This document shows positions 17,276 to 26,198 of a DNA stretch of 61,727 nt, piece after piece; the stretch's first letter is position 1; each line of letters starts with the position of its first letter. The stretch covers positions 1 through 61,727 of the forward strand of contig CANRLN010000007.1 in assembly GCA_947631445.1 (NCBI GenBank). The letters run 5' to 3'. Both the position numbers and the translations under genes were made by a program. The notes below the pieces were generated by a model that ran no database searches, had not been told where the DNA came from, and was given only the letters and a program-made list of their open reading frames with translations. The DNA is from an uncultured Clostridia bacterium (GTDB lineage Bacteria; Bacillota; Clostridia; Oscillospirales; Ruminococcaceae).

Positions 17276-17521
17276 TTAATCGCCTACCTTTCTGACCAAA
17301 AGATTATATGTGCCATCATTATTATCAATAAGTTTAAGAATCTCGTGACCTTCTTCCTTAATACTGCGTGACACATTCTGAACGGGTTCTCCATCATTCA
17401 TTTTAATGCTTAAAATTTCACCCTCCTCAAGTTCTTCAAGTGCCACTTTTGCCTTAACAAAAGTTGTAGGGCAGACAACATCTGTAATATCTACTATATA
17501 ATTTGGTCTAATCTCACTCAT
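17276..17521 (-). CDS. TusA-family sulfurtransferase
   Basis: 81 residues from ATG 17521. The family signature DITDVVCPTTFVKAKVALEELEEG carries the active cysteine followed by proline (VCPTTFVK). C-P-x-P is C-P-T-T here. TusA proteins carry persulfide sulfur between enzymes. The start overlaps the sulfite reductase stop by eight bases. It may deliver sulfide-derived sulfur to the ThiS-like carrier. Confidence 0.88.
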   Translation of the reverse strand: MSEIRPNYIVDITDVVCPTTFVKAKVALEELEEGEILSIKMNDGEPVQNVSRSIKEEGHEILKLIDNNDGTYNLLVRKVGD

Positions 17522-18374
17522 TATATACCTCCAAAATTTTTCCTTTGAACTTATCTTTTCCAACCCTATCAATTGTAAACTTAAATCTTTCTCCTGCATT
17601 TGCATTCTGCTCAAAAAAAGTTATAGCTGTATCACATATTTTCAGAAGCTTATCATGGTCTTCTATAAAGGGAATAATAGTTTCACCTTTATTGATACTG
17701 TTGCCAAAAAGCCCACCAAATGATACTATGTAGCCACGAATAGTGTCATAGCTGTCAGTAGGACATGATTTAATACATCTTCCGCAGAAATTACACATTG
17801 TTTCATCAATTGATATCTTGTTATCATTCATTGTGATTGCACCATTTCTACAAGCCTTTACACAAACACCACATCCGATACATTTTTCTTCAATCCATGA
17901 AACTTTAATTCCACCTTTAATTCCCAAGTCGTTTTCTTCCGCCTTTAAACAGTTATTCTGGCAACCAGTAATCCCGAATTTAAATTTATGTGGAAGCTCT
18001 TTTGCAAAATATCTTTCATCAAGTTCTTTGGCAAGTGCATATGTATCAATACAACCACTGGGACAAATTGCCATGCCCTGACAAGCAGTTATTGTACGAA
18101 CACGAGGTCCACAAGCACCCGGCTGAACATCACTTTCTTCAAGAGCATTTTTAACTTCATCTATATCATCAAGTTTTATAAAAGGAATTTCAACACTTTG
18201 ACGTGATGTTAAATGAACGTAACCTTCGCCGTATTTGTCGGATACTTCAGCAATTTTAGCAAGTTGTTTTGCCGTAAGATTTCCTCCTACCACTCTTAAT
18301 CTGAGAGAAAAATTATTTTTTTGTTTCTGACGCATGAAGCCACCTTTTTTCAAAGTGCCATAATCTACTGCCAT
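17514..18374 (-). CDS. Siroheme-dependent sulfite reductase, single subunit with ferredoxin domain
   Basis: 286 residues from ATG 18374, with AAGGAGG upstream. N-terminal ferrodoxin-like half (LRLRVVGGNLTAKQLAKIA, then YVHLTSRQSVEIPF), then the siroheme/4Fe-4S ligands C-x5-C (ACQGMAICPSG) and C-x3-C (TGCQNNCLKA), then two 4Fe-4S ferredoxin motifs (CIGCGVCVKAC and CNFCGRCIKSC). This compact form, half the length of CysI, is known from anaerobes. It reduces sulfite to sulfide for assimilation, placed after APS reductase in the pathway. Confidence 0.9.
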   Translation of the reverse strand: MAVDYGTLKKGGFMRQKQKNNFSLRLRVVGGNLTAKQLAKIAEVSDKYGEGYVHLTSRQSVEIPFIKLDDIDEVKNALEESDVQPGACGPRVRTITACQGMAICPSGCIDTYALAKELDERYFAKELPHKFKFGITGCQNNCLKAEENDLGIKGGIKVSWIEEKCIGCGVCVKACRNGAITMNDNKISIDETMCNFCGRCIKSCPTDSYDTIRGYIVSFGGLFGNSINKGETIIPFIEDHDKLLKICDTAITFFEQNANAGERFKFTIDRVGKDKFKGKILEVYNE

Positions 18375-18397
18375 AAAAATATCCTCCTTAAAACATA

Positions 18398-19630
18398 TCA
18401 AATTCTTGATTTTTCAATTGCTTGTTTAAAATCTTCTTTTAAGTCATCAATATCTTCTATACCAACGCTTACACGAATTAAATCCTCATATACACCCGCT
18501 GAATTTTTCTGTTCTTCATTACTATGTGCAAAAAGGGTTGAATATGGGTGAATAACAAGTGTTTTAACGTCACCAATATTTGAAGCGATAAGCGGGTATT
18601 TAAGTGCATTTAAAAGCTTATATGCACTTTCTTTACTTCCTGCTCTAAGGGTAAGTATAGCTCCGCCCCAACCTGAAAACTGCTTATCAACAATTGCTTT
18701 ATAAGGATTTCCATCAAGTGCAGGGTAATTTACCGTAATGTTATATTGACAGCTTAAAAATTTCGCAAGTTCATATGCGTTTTGACAAGCACGCTCCATT
18801 CTTATTCCAAGTGTTTCAATACCAATATTATTTAAAAACGCATTCATTGGTGAAAGGCAACATCCCAAATTTCTCCAAAGTCCAAATTTTAATTTTGATA
18901 GATATGCAAATTTTCCGAATTTTTTATATTTTGAAAGAGTTTCAAATTTATCATAATCCCATTTAAAATTACCACTATCAAGTATTATTCCACTTATAGC
19001 ATTACCTGTGCCGTTTATATATTTTGACGAAGAATGTACAACTATATCCGCACCTAAATCAATTGGTTTTACAAGAAAAGAAGTTGCAGTTGTAGAATCT
19101 ACAATAAATGGAATTTTATATTTATGTACCGTTTTGGAAACTGCACCTATATCAGTAACATCAAGTCGTGGATTTCCAATAACCTCAACAAATACCGCTC
19201 GTGTTTTATTAGTGATAAGCTTTTCAATTTCTGAAGGAGTATTATCGCTCACATATTTTACGGTTATACCAAAGCTTTCAAGGTCTTTAAATAAATCAAG
19301 TGTTCCACCATAAATACCACTTGATGCTATAACTTCGTCACCCGATTTTAAAATATTCAGTAGTGCAATTCCTACTGCAGCCGACCCAGAGGAACAAGCA
19401 ACTCCACCAATTGCGTGTTCAATGCCTGCTACCTTTTTCTCAAAAGACGCAACTGTCGGATTGCCTATTCTTGTATATGCATATCCACCTGCTTTATTAT
19501 TAAAAATGTTTTCTAAATCCTCAGCTGTTTCATAAGAAAAAGCTGAGGTCTGAAAAATTGGGGTAAGAGTCGAACCCTCATTTTTATTTAATGCTACATT
19601 ATCATGAAGCAATTTTGTATTAAAATTCAT
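18398..19630 (-). CDS. metY: O-acetylhomoserine sulfhydrylase (MetY)
   Basis: 410 residues, the usual length. PLP enzyme of the Cys/Met metabolism family: IVVHSSSKYINGTG places the Schiff-base lysine around residue 203, and LRVSVGIEDIDDL is the C-terminal signature. It makes homocysteine from O-acetylhomoserine and sulfide or a protein thiocarboxylate. First gene of the distal part of the operon, with its own promoter (19663-19691) and a GGCGGTGATG site. Its neighbourhood of carrier, ThiF and JAMM genes favours the thiocarboxylate donor. Confidence 0.92.
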   Translation of the reverse strand: MNFNTKLLHDNVALNKNEGSTLTPIFQTSAFSYETAEDLENIFNNKAGGYAYTRIGNPTVASFEKKVAGIEHAIGGVACSSGSAAVGIALLNILKSGDEVIASSGIYGGTLDLFKDLESFGITVKYVSDNTPSEIEKLITNKTRAVFVEVIGNPRLDVTDIGAVSKTVHKYKIPFIVDSTTATSFLVKPIDLGADIVVHSSSKYINGTGNAISGIILDSGNFKWDYDKFETLSKYKKFGKFAYLSKLKFGLWRNLGCCLSPMNAFLNNIGIETLGIRMERACQNAYELAKFLSCQYNITVNYPALDGNPYKAIVDKQFSGWGGAILTLRAGSKESAYKLLNALKYPLIASNIGDVKTLVIHPYSTLFAHSNEEQKNSAGVYEDLIRVSVGIEDIDDLKEDFKQAIEKSRI

Positions 19631-19662
19631 ACCATCACCGCCTTTTAAGCTTTTATATAAAT

Positions 19663-19691
19663 ATTATATCATAATTTTCATATTTAGTAAA
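19663..19691 (-). promoter_or_regulatory. Internal promoter before metY
   Basis: On the minus strand, TTTACT 19691-19686, 17-base spacer, TATAAT 19668-19663, 32 bases before the metY start. It would let the metY-to-trxB part be made independently of the sulfate-uptake part. Confidence 0.6.
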
Positions 19692-19709
19692 TAGGAATGA
19701 TAGGAATAA

Positions 19710-21398
19710 TTATTTTTCTTTTATAATTATTTTTCTATATGTGTCAAACAGCATATTTTCAGAATAAAATTTGCTTTGCTCGCTTATATTAAGTTTATCA
19801 TAATTATATAGAAAACGTCTGAGTTCTTCCTCACTATTTATATCAATTTTAAAACCTCTGCCGTTTATAATTGGAACATTGTTGTAATGCAAATTTTTTG
19901 ATTTAATTATGTTTTTAATTTTATGCTCTCTTACATTAATTGCAATGCCATCACGTAAAACAATTATATCAAAATCATCTGGATATGAGTAACTCTCGCC
20001 TTTTATAGGAATCTCATCTTCAATGGTATATGTTTTGTTTACAGTCTGATATTTTAAAACCGACTGACTTTCTAAATCATAATAAAATTCTTCAAATATA
20101 TCTCCTCTGGCTTCAAGACTTCCATTTTTAAATGACGCTTTTTCCGAAAAACCACTCTGTTTTTCACTTAACGATTCAACAACTCCACAAGCAGAAGTCA
20201 TATTTGTAATACGGTCAATAAGTATGAGTTCTCCTAAAGTTTTATGATATTCAAATTTATCTGCAACTATAGGTTCTGAAAGCAGTATCTCGCAAAGTGC
20301 AATTTCATTTTTCCTTATTATTTCAGTTTTTAAATGTTCACCAGTATTTACGTCAATAGAATATTCAATTTTTGTAACTATTGCCGGAATTGTTTTTGTT
20401 GCAAGTTTTACCCAATAATCCTTACCGATTTTCAATGGTTCATCATCTGTCCATAAAAGGGATACTTTAAGCTTTTTATATGTGGCAATATCTGTTGAAT
20501 TTACAATTACCGAACCTCTTGAAACATCTACTTCCTTATCCAAACATAATGTAACTGCATGTCCTTTTTGAGCTTTTTCTGACTCCTTGTCTGTTATTAA
20601 AATTTTACTTATATTAGCTTTTTCTCCACTTGGCAAAATATGAATTTCGTCACCAACCTTTATCTCACCAGATTCAATCTGTCCCTGAAATCCTCTAAAA
20701 TTGCTGTTAGGTCGGCATACCCTTTGAATAGGAATATAAAATCCCTGTTCGTTTGTTTCATCAACAGCTACTTTTTCTAAGTATTCCAAAAGAGGTTCTC
20801 CATTATACCAAGACATTTTTTCTGAACGCTTTGTAACAAAGTCACCCTCTGTAGCTGAAATTGGTATTATCTTAATGTTATCCAAATCCAGTTCTGATTT
20901 TAAAATATTTACCTGCTCTTGAATTTCCTTGAAACGTTCTTGCGAATAATTTACAAGGTCCATTTTATTTACTGCAAAAATAAAATATTTTATACCCATA
21001 AGTTTACATATTCTGGCATGACGCCTTGTCTGAATAAGCACTCCTTGAGATGCGTCTATAAGTATAATTGCCAAATCTGCAAAAGAAGCCCCTACTGCCA
21101 TATTCCTCGTGTATTCTTCGTGCCCCGGAGTATCAGCCACAATAAAACTGCGTTTATCTGTTGTGAAATATCTGTATGCAACATCAATTGTAATTCCCTG
21201 TTCTCTTTCAGCCATAAGCCCGTCAAGCAAAAGCGAATAGTCGATTTTTCCGTTACGGCTTCCTACTTTTGAATCAAGTTCAAGTGCATTTTTCTGGTCT
21301 GCATACAAAAGCTTTGAATCATAAAGTATATGTCCAATAAGTGTTGATTTTCCATCATCAACGCTTCCGCAGGTTATAAATTTAAGAAGTCCTTTCAT
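19710..21398 (-). CDS. cysN: Sulfate adenylyltransferase large subunit, GTPase (CysN) with C-terminal extension
   Basis: 562 residues. GTPase motifs: GSVDDGKSTL, DTPGHEEYT, NKMDL and ISATEGD. It drives ATP sulfurylase with CysD, making APS from sulfate and ATP. Typical CysN is about 475 residues. Here an extra C-terminal domain of roughly 135 residues (from about FEEFYYDLESQ) follows the beta-barrels. It has no Walker A, so it is not an APS kinase (CysC), which is consistent with direct APS reduction. The start overlaps the cysD stop (TGATG). Confidence 0.95.
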   Translation of the reverse strand: MKGLLKFITCGSVDDGKSTLIGHILYDSKLLYADQKNALELDSKVGSRNGKIDYSLLLDGLMAEREQGITIDVAYRYFTTDKRSFIVADTPGHEEYTRNMAVGASFADLAIILIDASQGVLIQTRRHARICKLMGIKYFIFAVNKMDLVNYSQERFKEIQEQVNILKSELDLDNIKIIPISATEGDFVTKRSEKMSWYNGEPLLEYLEKVAVDETNEQGFYIPIQRVCRPNSNFRGFQGQIESGEIKVGDEIHILPSGEKANISKILITDKESEKAQKGHAVTLCLDKEVDVSRGSVIVNSTDIATYKKLKVSLLWTDDEPLKIGKDYWVKLATKTIPAIVTKIEYSIDVNTGEHLKTEIIRKNEIALCEILLSEPIVADKFEYHKTLGELILIDRITNMTSACGVVESLSEKQSGFSEKASFKNGSLEARGDIFEEFYYDLESQSVLKYQTVNKTYTIEDEIPIKGESYSYPDDFDIIVLRDGIAINVREHKIKNIIKSKNLHYNNVPIINGRGFKIDINSEEELRRFLYNYDKLNISEQSKFYSENMLFDTYRKIIIKEK

Positions 21399-22297
21399 CA
21401 GAAATAACCCTCCTTTTTTCTTCTTTCCATGCTTCCTTGTGCCTCTTTATCTATTACTCTTGATGTTCTTTCAGAATCAACAGAACTTAATGTTTCTTCA
21501 ATAATTTCATCTAAAGTATTAGCGGTCGATTCAATTCCTCCGGTAAGTGGATAACAACCAAGTGTTCTGAATCTTACAGACTTAACTTCAGGTTTTTCAT
21601 TGGGAAGCAATCTCATTCGGTCATCATCAACCATTATTATGTTCCCATCACGATAAACAACAGGACGTGGTGCTGCAAAATAAAGTGGAACAATTTCTAT
21701 TTTTTCACGTTGAATATATTGCCAGATATCTTTTTCAGTCCAGTTGGAAATCGGAAATACTCTTATACTTTCGCCTTTATTAATTTTAGTATTATAAAGT
21801 TTCCACATTTCTGGACGCTGATTTTTAGGATCCCACGCTTGTGCAGAATTTCTGAATGAAAATATTCGTTCTTTTGCTCGTGATTTTTCTTCGTCACGTC
21901 TGCCTCCTCCAAAGGCTGCCGTAAAACCATACTTACTTAATGCTTGTTTTAAAGCTTGTGTTTTCATAATATCAGTATAAGCTGAACCATGGTCAAACGG
22001 ATTGATGCCTTGCTTTATGCCGTCCTCGTTTGAATAAACAAGCATTTCAATTCCAAGTTTTTTTGCTTGTTCATCACGAAATTTAATCATATCATGAAAT
22101 TTCCATGTTGTATCAATATGCAAAAAAGGAAAGGGAGGTTTTTCAGGGTAAAAAGCTTTCATAGCAAGATGAAGCATTACCGAGCTATCTTTTCCAATTG
22201 AATAAAGCATAACAGGTTTCTCACATTCAGCTGCCACCTCTCTTATTATGTAGATAGCTTCCGCTTCAAGTTTATCAAGATGTGTAAGTTCGCTCAT
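21398..22297 (-). CDS. cysD: Sulfate adenylyltransferase small subunit (CysD)
   Basis: 299 residues, the usual length. PP-loop pyrophosphatase motif [14 protein letters not shown] around residue 34, family signature [20 protein letters not shown] is present in parts, and [11 protein letters not shown] and the C-terminal ERRKKEGYF match CysD. It forms the ATP sulfurylase heterodimer with CysN. AGGAGG precedes the ATG. It follows the aprB gene by 12 bases, so sulfate activation and APS reduction are translated from one message. Confidence 0.96.
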   Translation of the reverse strand: MSELTHLDKLEAEAIYIIREVAAECEKPVMLYSIGKDSSVMLHLAMKAFYPEKPPFPFLHIDTTWKFHDMIKFRDEQAKKLGIEMLVYSNEDGIKQGINPFDHGSAYTDIMKTQALKQALSKYGFTAAFGGGRRDEEKSRAKERIFSFRNSAQAWDPKNQRPEMWKLYNTKINKGESIRVFPISNWTEKDIWQYIQREKIEIVPLYFAAPRPVVYRDGNIIMVDDDRMRLLPNEKPEVKSVRFRTLGCYPLTGGIESTANTLDEIIEETLSSVDSERTSRVIDKEAQGSMERRKKEGYF

Positions 22298-22309
22298 TTA
22301 ACATACCTC

Positions 22310-22624
22310 CTAATATTTATTGGATTCTTTAGTATTTATATCTATTCTGGTGGTTTCACCATCTGACTTTTTAATTATCCAGCTTAAAATATCACCATTT
22401 TTCTCGGTATGCATCAAACTTCCCATACCACCGATATCAGCACCGAGATAAAAATCTACTGCATGAACGGGACATTCCTTAACACAAGAGGTACAACCCC
22501 AGCAGTCCTTTGGGTATTTTATAAAAGCTTTTTTATTTTTATCAATATAAATTAAATTTCCCGGACAAATCTCTTTACATTTTCCACAACCAAGACATTT
22601 GTCTTTATTTATCTTTATGCTCAT
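22310..22624 (-). CDS. aprB: APS reductase beta subunit, ferredoxin (AprB)
   Basis: 104 residues from ATG 22624 (AGAAGG eight bases upstream; GTG 22633 is less likely). Two 4Fe-4S motifs: CLGCGKCKEICPG and CWGCTSCVKECPV, then the AprB-type tail with YLGADIGGMGSLMHTE. It passes electrons to the flavin of AprA for APS reduction to sulfite and AMP. It overlaps the end of aprA by 20 bases. Shorter than AprB of sulfate reducers (about 150), as in assimilatory anaerobe versions. Confidence 0.9.
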   Translation of the reverse strand: MSIKINKDKCLGCGKCKEICPGNLIYIDKNKKAFIKYPKDCWGCTSCVKECPVHAVDFYLGADIGGMGSLMHTEKNGDILSWIIKKSDGETTRIDINTKESNKY

Positions 22625-24299
22625 ATGTTTCACCTTCTTTAACCAAATCTCTGAAAATTATTTTAATTTCTCCGTTTACAAGCTTTGAATTTACATATTT
22701 TTTAAAATTCTTGTCTTTATTAGGATAATCAAGGTTTTCTGCAAAACTGTGCCAACGTGTTTCCTTTCTTGCTTTAAGATGAGCTATCACGCTTTTACAT
22801 ACAATTAAACGTTCTCTGAGTTCATAAATAAACATAAGCTCATGAAAATCATCTGCATGAAGCTTTTCTGAAAGAGCATAAAGCATAGAAATTTTTTCGT
22901 TTGCAATATCAAGACTTTTTTCATTAAAACGATAATTGGTTTTTATACCACCTGCATATGAATCCATAACTGTTTGCATTGCTTCTTCAAGTTGTTCATA
23001 AGTATAAATAGAATCATTATTTTCAAAAAAACACTTAATTTGACAAAGCTTTTCATTTATCAGTTGTTCATCAACAGTTATATTTTCAAAATTATTTTCA
23101 TCAATATATTTTGCCGCCGCATTTGCTGCAATTTCACCCTCTGCTAAAGCACCTGTAACGTACTTTTGAGGAGCACCTCCTGCAACATCGCCTGCAGCAT
23201 AAAGACCCTTAATAGTTGTCTGTCTGTTAGTATCAACCCAAAAACCACTTGCAGTATGCCCACCGACTATATAGGGTTCTGTTCCCTCAATTTCAACATT
23301 TTGTTGTGACGGATTTTTTCCTGACTCAATCCATTTAAGAGTTTGAGATGGTGCCATATTAAGATATGCCTTTTTCAAATCTTCGTCCTGTTCATCAGTT
23401 ATACCTAACGTTTTCAGATAACATGGTCCATTTCCATTGATATTTTCATTTACAGTTCCATAAACTCTTTGAGATGTTGTAATACCATATTTTTGTTCGT
23501 AAACTTCACCCTTAGAGTTAATCTGCTTAGCAAAAACTCCCTGTGCCAAAGTCCCTGTAGGTGCAATAGTATCTTTACACCTTAGAGCAATAAAACGCAT
23601 TTCAAAAGTTGTCATTTCAGCTCCATTAAGTATACCCATTGCATAGCCTGCACCCGTATTAAACGGTGGATACCACATTTTGTGACGTGAAAATCCGGAA
23701 TTATTTGGTTTATAAAGACCAGCCGCACCACCTGTTGCAATTATTACTGCCTTTGCGTTTATTGTATAAAATAAACCATTGTCAATACCTATTGCAAAAG
23801 CACCGTTTACTCTGCCGTCCTTAACGCTTAAATCTATTACGTTTACATGATTTAAAATTTCAGTATTGTCAAGTTTTTCTACAGCGTTGGCTAAAATTGG
23901 CTTAATATTTTCACCGTTTATTTTTATATTTCTGTTGCCACGGGTAACATATTTTCCATTTTCATCTTTAAGTATTACAAGACCTAATTTTTCAAGTTTT
24001 TCAGTAACATGATTCAATCGCTTGGACATTGTCAAAAGCAGGTCACCACGCACTATTTCTTCAGCGTCATTTTTAGCATAATTTACATAGTCACTTGGGG
24101 TTTTCCCATCAGTTATATATGCATTAAGTGCATTAACTCCTGCTGCAAGGCAACCACTTCGTTTTATATTTGCCTTTTCGCATATGATGATTTTCTTGTT
24201 GTCATTCAGTTTATTTTCTCTGACAGTAAGTGCTGCATAACAACCTGCTGTACCTCCGCCTATAATTAAAATATCAGTATCAAGTTTTTTTACATTCAT
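22605..24299 (-). CDS. aprA: APS reductase alpha subunit, flavoprotein (AprA)
   Basis: 564 residues. FAD site IIGGGTAGCYAALTV at the N-terminus, SGCLAAGVNALNAYI contact segment, ATGGAAGLY, and the C-terminal GLYAAGDVAGGAPQKY. The fumarate-reductase family also includes AprA, and linkage to aprB, cysDN and the sulfate transporter decides the assignment. The reaction is APS plus two electrons to sulfite plus AMP. GAGGTG precedes the ATG. Using the dissimilatory-type enzyme for assimilation replaces CysC/CysH. Confidence 0.92.
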   Translation of the reverse strand: MNVKKLDTDILIIGGGTAGCYAALTVRENKLNDNKKIIICEKANIKRSGCLAAGVNALNAYITDGKTPSDYVNYAKNDAEEIVRGDLLLTMSKRLNHVTEKLEKLGLVILKDENGKYVTRGNRNIKINGENIKPILANAVEKLDNTEILNHVNVIDLSVKDGRVNGAFAIGIDNGLFYTINAKAVIIATGGAAGLYKPNNSGFSRHKMWYPPFNTGAGYAMGILNGAEMTTFEMRFIALRCKDTIAPTGTLAQGVFAKQINSKGEVYEQKYGITTSQRVYGTVNENINGNGPCYLKTLGITDEQDEDLKKAYLNMAPSQTLKWIESGKNPSQQNVEIEGTEPYIVGGHTASGFWVDTNRQTTIKGLYAAGDVAGGAPQKYVTGALAEGEIAANAAAKYIDENNFENITVDEQLINEKLCQIKCFFENNDSIYTYEQLEEAMQTVMDSYAGGIKTNYRFNEKSLDIANEKISMLYALSEKLHADDFHELMFIYELRERLIVCKSVIAHLKARKETRWHSFAENLDYPNKDKNFKKYVNSKLVNGEIKIIFRDLVKEGETYEHKDK

Positions 24300-24312
24300 T
24301 CAATACACCTCA

Positions 24313-25371
24313 TTAAATTACAACTGAACTTTCGTTAAGGTTTTTATTTTCAAGCAAATATGCATTATCACCGACTGTAACAAAAATACGGTAAATAAAT
24401 ACATTTACTTTTTCTCCCACATCAATTGTAGGTTCATCAAGGCCACGTTTTGCAACTATAACAGAATCATTTACACGCACTATAACTTCAGTTGTATCTC
24501 CTCGGAACATGACTTGTTCTACAACTCCCTCTGAAACAGAAGCTACATATTTTTGAAATTCGTCCTTTTTTGTAATTTTTATAAATTCAGGTCTTACAAT
24601 GGCTTTTTCTACTCCCTCAATCTTGTCAAAACTTAAAAACTTCTCATAGTTATTGAGGTATGAAGCATTACCGAAAAACGAACATGAAAATGCGGTTTTC
24701 GGCAAAGTGTATATTTCTCTTGGAGTACCTACCTGTTCTATTTTGCCCTTATTTGTTATTATAATTGTATCTGCAACTTCTATAGCTTCATCTTGATCAT
24801 GCGTTACGAATATGCTCGTTACTCCAAGCTTTTGAATCATATCTTTAAGCCATGTACGAAGTTCCTGTCTTACCTTTGCATCAATTGCCGCAAACGGCTC
24901 ATCAAGTAAAAGCAATTGCGGATTAGGTGCTAAAGCCCTTGCAAATGCAACCCTTTGACGTTGTCCGCCTGAAAGCTGACTTGGATATCTTTTTTCAAGT
25001 CCTTTAAGTCCTATAAGTTCTATAAGTTCATTTACACGTTTATCAATTTTTCTTTTATCAACCTTTTGAACAGTAAGTCCAAATGCAATGTTATCATACA
25101 CAGTCATATATCTGAAAAGTGCGTAGTTTTGAAAAACAAAACCTATTCCTCTTTTTCCAGCCGGTACATCATTTACTCTTTTTCCGTTAATAATTATATC
25201 TCCGCTGTCAGGTGTTTCAAGTCCTGCAATCATTCTTAATATAGTGGTTTTTCCACTTCCGCTCGGTCCTAAAAGTCCAACAAGTGTTCCTTTTTCTATT
25301 TCAAAACTAACATTATCCGAAGCTTTAAAATCACCAAAACTTTTATTTATATTTTTAAGTTCAACATACAT
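24313..25371 (-). CDS. cysA: Sulfate/thiosulfate ABC transporter ATPase (CysA)
   Basis: 352 residues: Walker A GPSGSGKTT, signature LSGGQRQRVAFARAL, Walker B LLLLDEPFAAID, H-loop VTHDQDEA, and a C-terminal TOBE-like regulatory domain (from about residue 240). The family is the CysA group of importers. AAGGCGG precedes the ATG; the stop of cysW is one base away. With cysT, cysW and the Sbp gene it forms the sulfate uptake system. Confidence 0.95.
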   Translation of the reverse strand: MYVELKNINKSFGDFKASDNVSFEIEKGTLVGLLGPSGSGKTTILRMIAGLETPDSGDIIINGKRVNDVPAGKRGIGFVFQNYALFRYMTVYDNIAFGLTVQKVDKRKIDKRVNELIELIGLKGLEKRYPSQLSGGQRQRVAFARALAPNPQLLLLDEPFAAIDAKVRQELRTWLKDMIQKLGVTSIFVTHDQDEAIEVADTIIITNKGKIEQVGTPREIYTLPKTAFSCSFFGNASYLNNYEKFLSFDKIEGVEKAIVRPEFIKITKKDEFQKYVASVSEGVVEQVMFRGDTTEVIVRVNDSVIVAKRGLDEPTIDVGEKVNVFIYRIFVTVGDNAYLLENKNLNESSVVI

Positions 25372-25372
25372 T

Positions 25373-26194
25373 CTATTCCGCCTTCTTTCCTCTGTATTCT
25401 AAAATACTGCGAATTGCAAGTACGATTACAGCCATCATAACAAGTATTGAAGATACAGCAAATGCCGGAACATATTGAAATTCATTAAAGAGTATTTCAA
25501 CATGAAGTGGAAGTGTATTTGTTTTTCCTCTTAGATGACCAGATAAAACGGATACTGCTCCAAATTCACCCATAGCACGAGCAGTACATAAAACAATTCC
25601 ATAGAGAAATGCCCATTTAATGTGCGGAAAAGTTATACGTCTGAAAATTGTAAAACCTTTTGCTCCCATAAGAGCTGCTGCTTCTTCTTCATCTGTACCT
25701 TGCGTTTCAAGAACTGGAATAAGCTCTCTTGATATAAACGGAAAGGTTACAAAAATTGTAGCTAAAACAACTCCCGGAACAGCAAAAACTATTTTAAGCC
25801 CCATACTTTGAAGATAAGGATAAATTACACTTTGTCTTCCAAACGTCAAAAGGAAAATCAAGCCAGCGATAACAGGTGAGATTGTTACTGGAACATCAAT
25901 AAGTGCCGTAAGAAACTTCTTGCCTTTAAATTTAAATTTTGTAATAAGCCATGCAGCAAAAATCCCAAAAATTGTGTTAAACGCAACTGCACTTACAGTA
26001 GCTTCAATTGTCAAAACTGTAGCCTTAACAGTATAGCTGTCAGTTACTGCCTTTTTATATGTTTCAAATCCCGACCTAAGCGACTGCGTTATAACAGTCA
26101 CCAAAGGAAGAACCAGAAACAATACCACAAATATAAAACTTAAAGCAATAAGCAACCATTTTACTATAGGATTACCTTTCTTGTCGTTATCCAA
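25373..26194 (-). CDS. cysW: Sulfate ABC transporter permease (CysW)
   Basis: 273 residues, six membrane segments, with the importer EAA loop at EEEAAALMGAKGFTIFRR and the typical ARAMGEFGAVSVLSG segment. Start is TTG with AAAGGAGG upstream. It follows cysT by four bases. CysW and CysT make the heterodimeric pore through which sulfate enters. Confidence 0.94.
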   Translation of the reverse strand: MDNDKKGNPIVKWLLIALSFIFVVLFLVLPLVTVITQSLRSGFETYKKAVTDSYTVKATVLTIEATVSAVAFNTIFGIFAAWLITKFKFKGKKFLTALIDVPVTISPVIAGLIFLLTFGRQSVIYPYLQSMGLKIVFAVPGVVLATIFVTFPFISRELIPVLETQGTDEEEAAALMGAKGFTIFRRITFPHIKWAFLYGIVLCTARAMGEFGAVSVLSGHLRGKTNTLPLHVEILFNEFQYVPAFAVSSILVMMAVIVLAIRSILEYRGKKAE

Positions 26195-26198
26195 AGTG

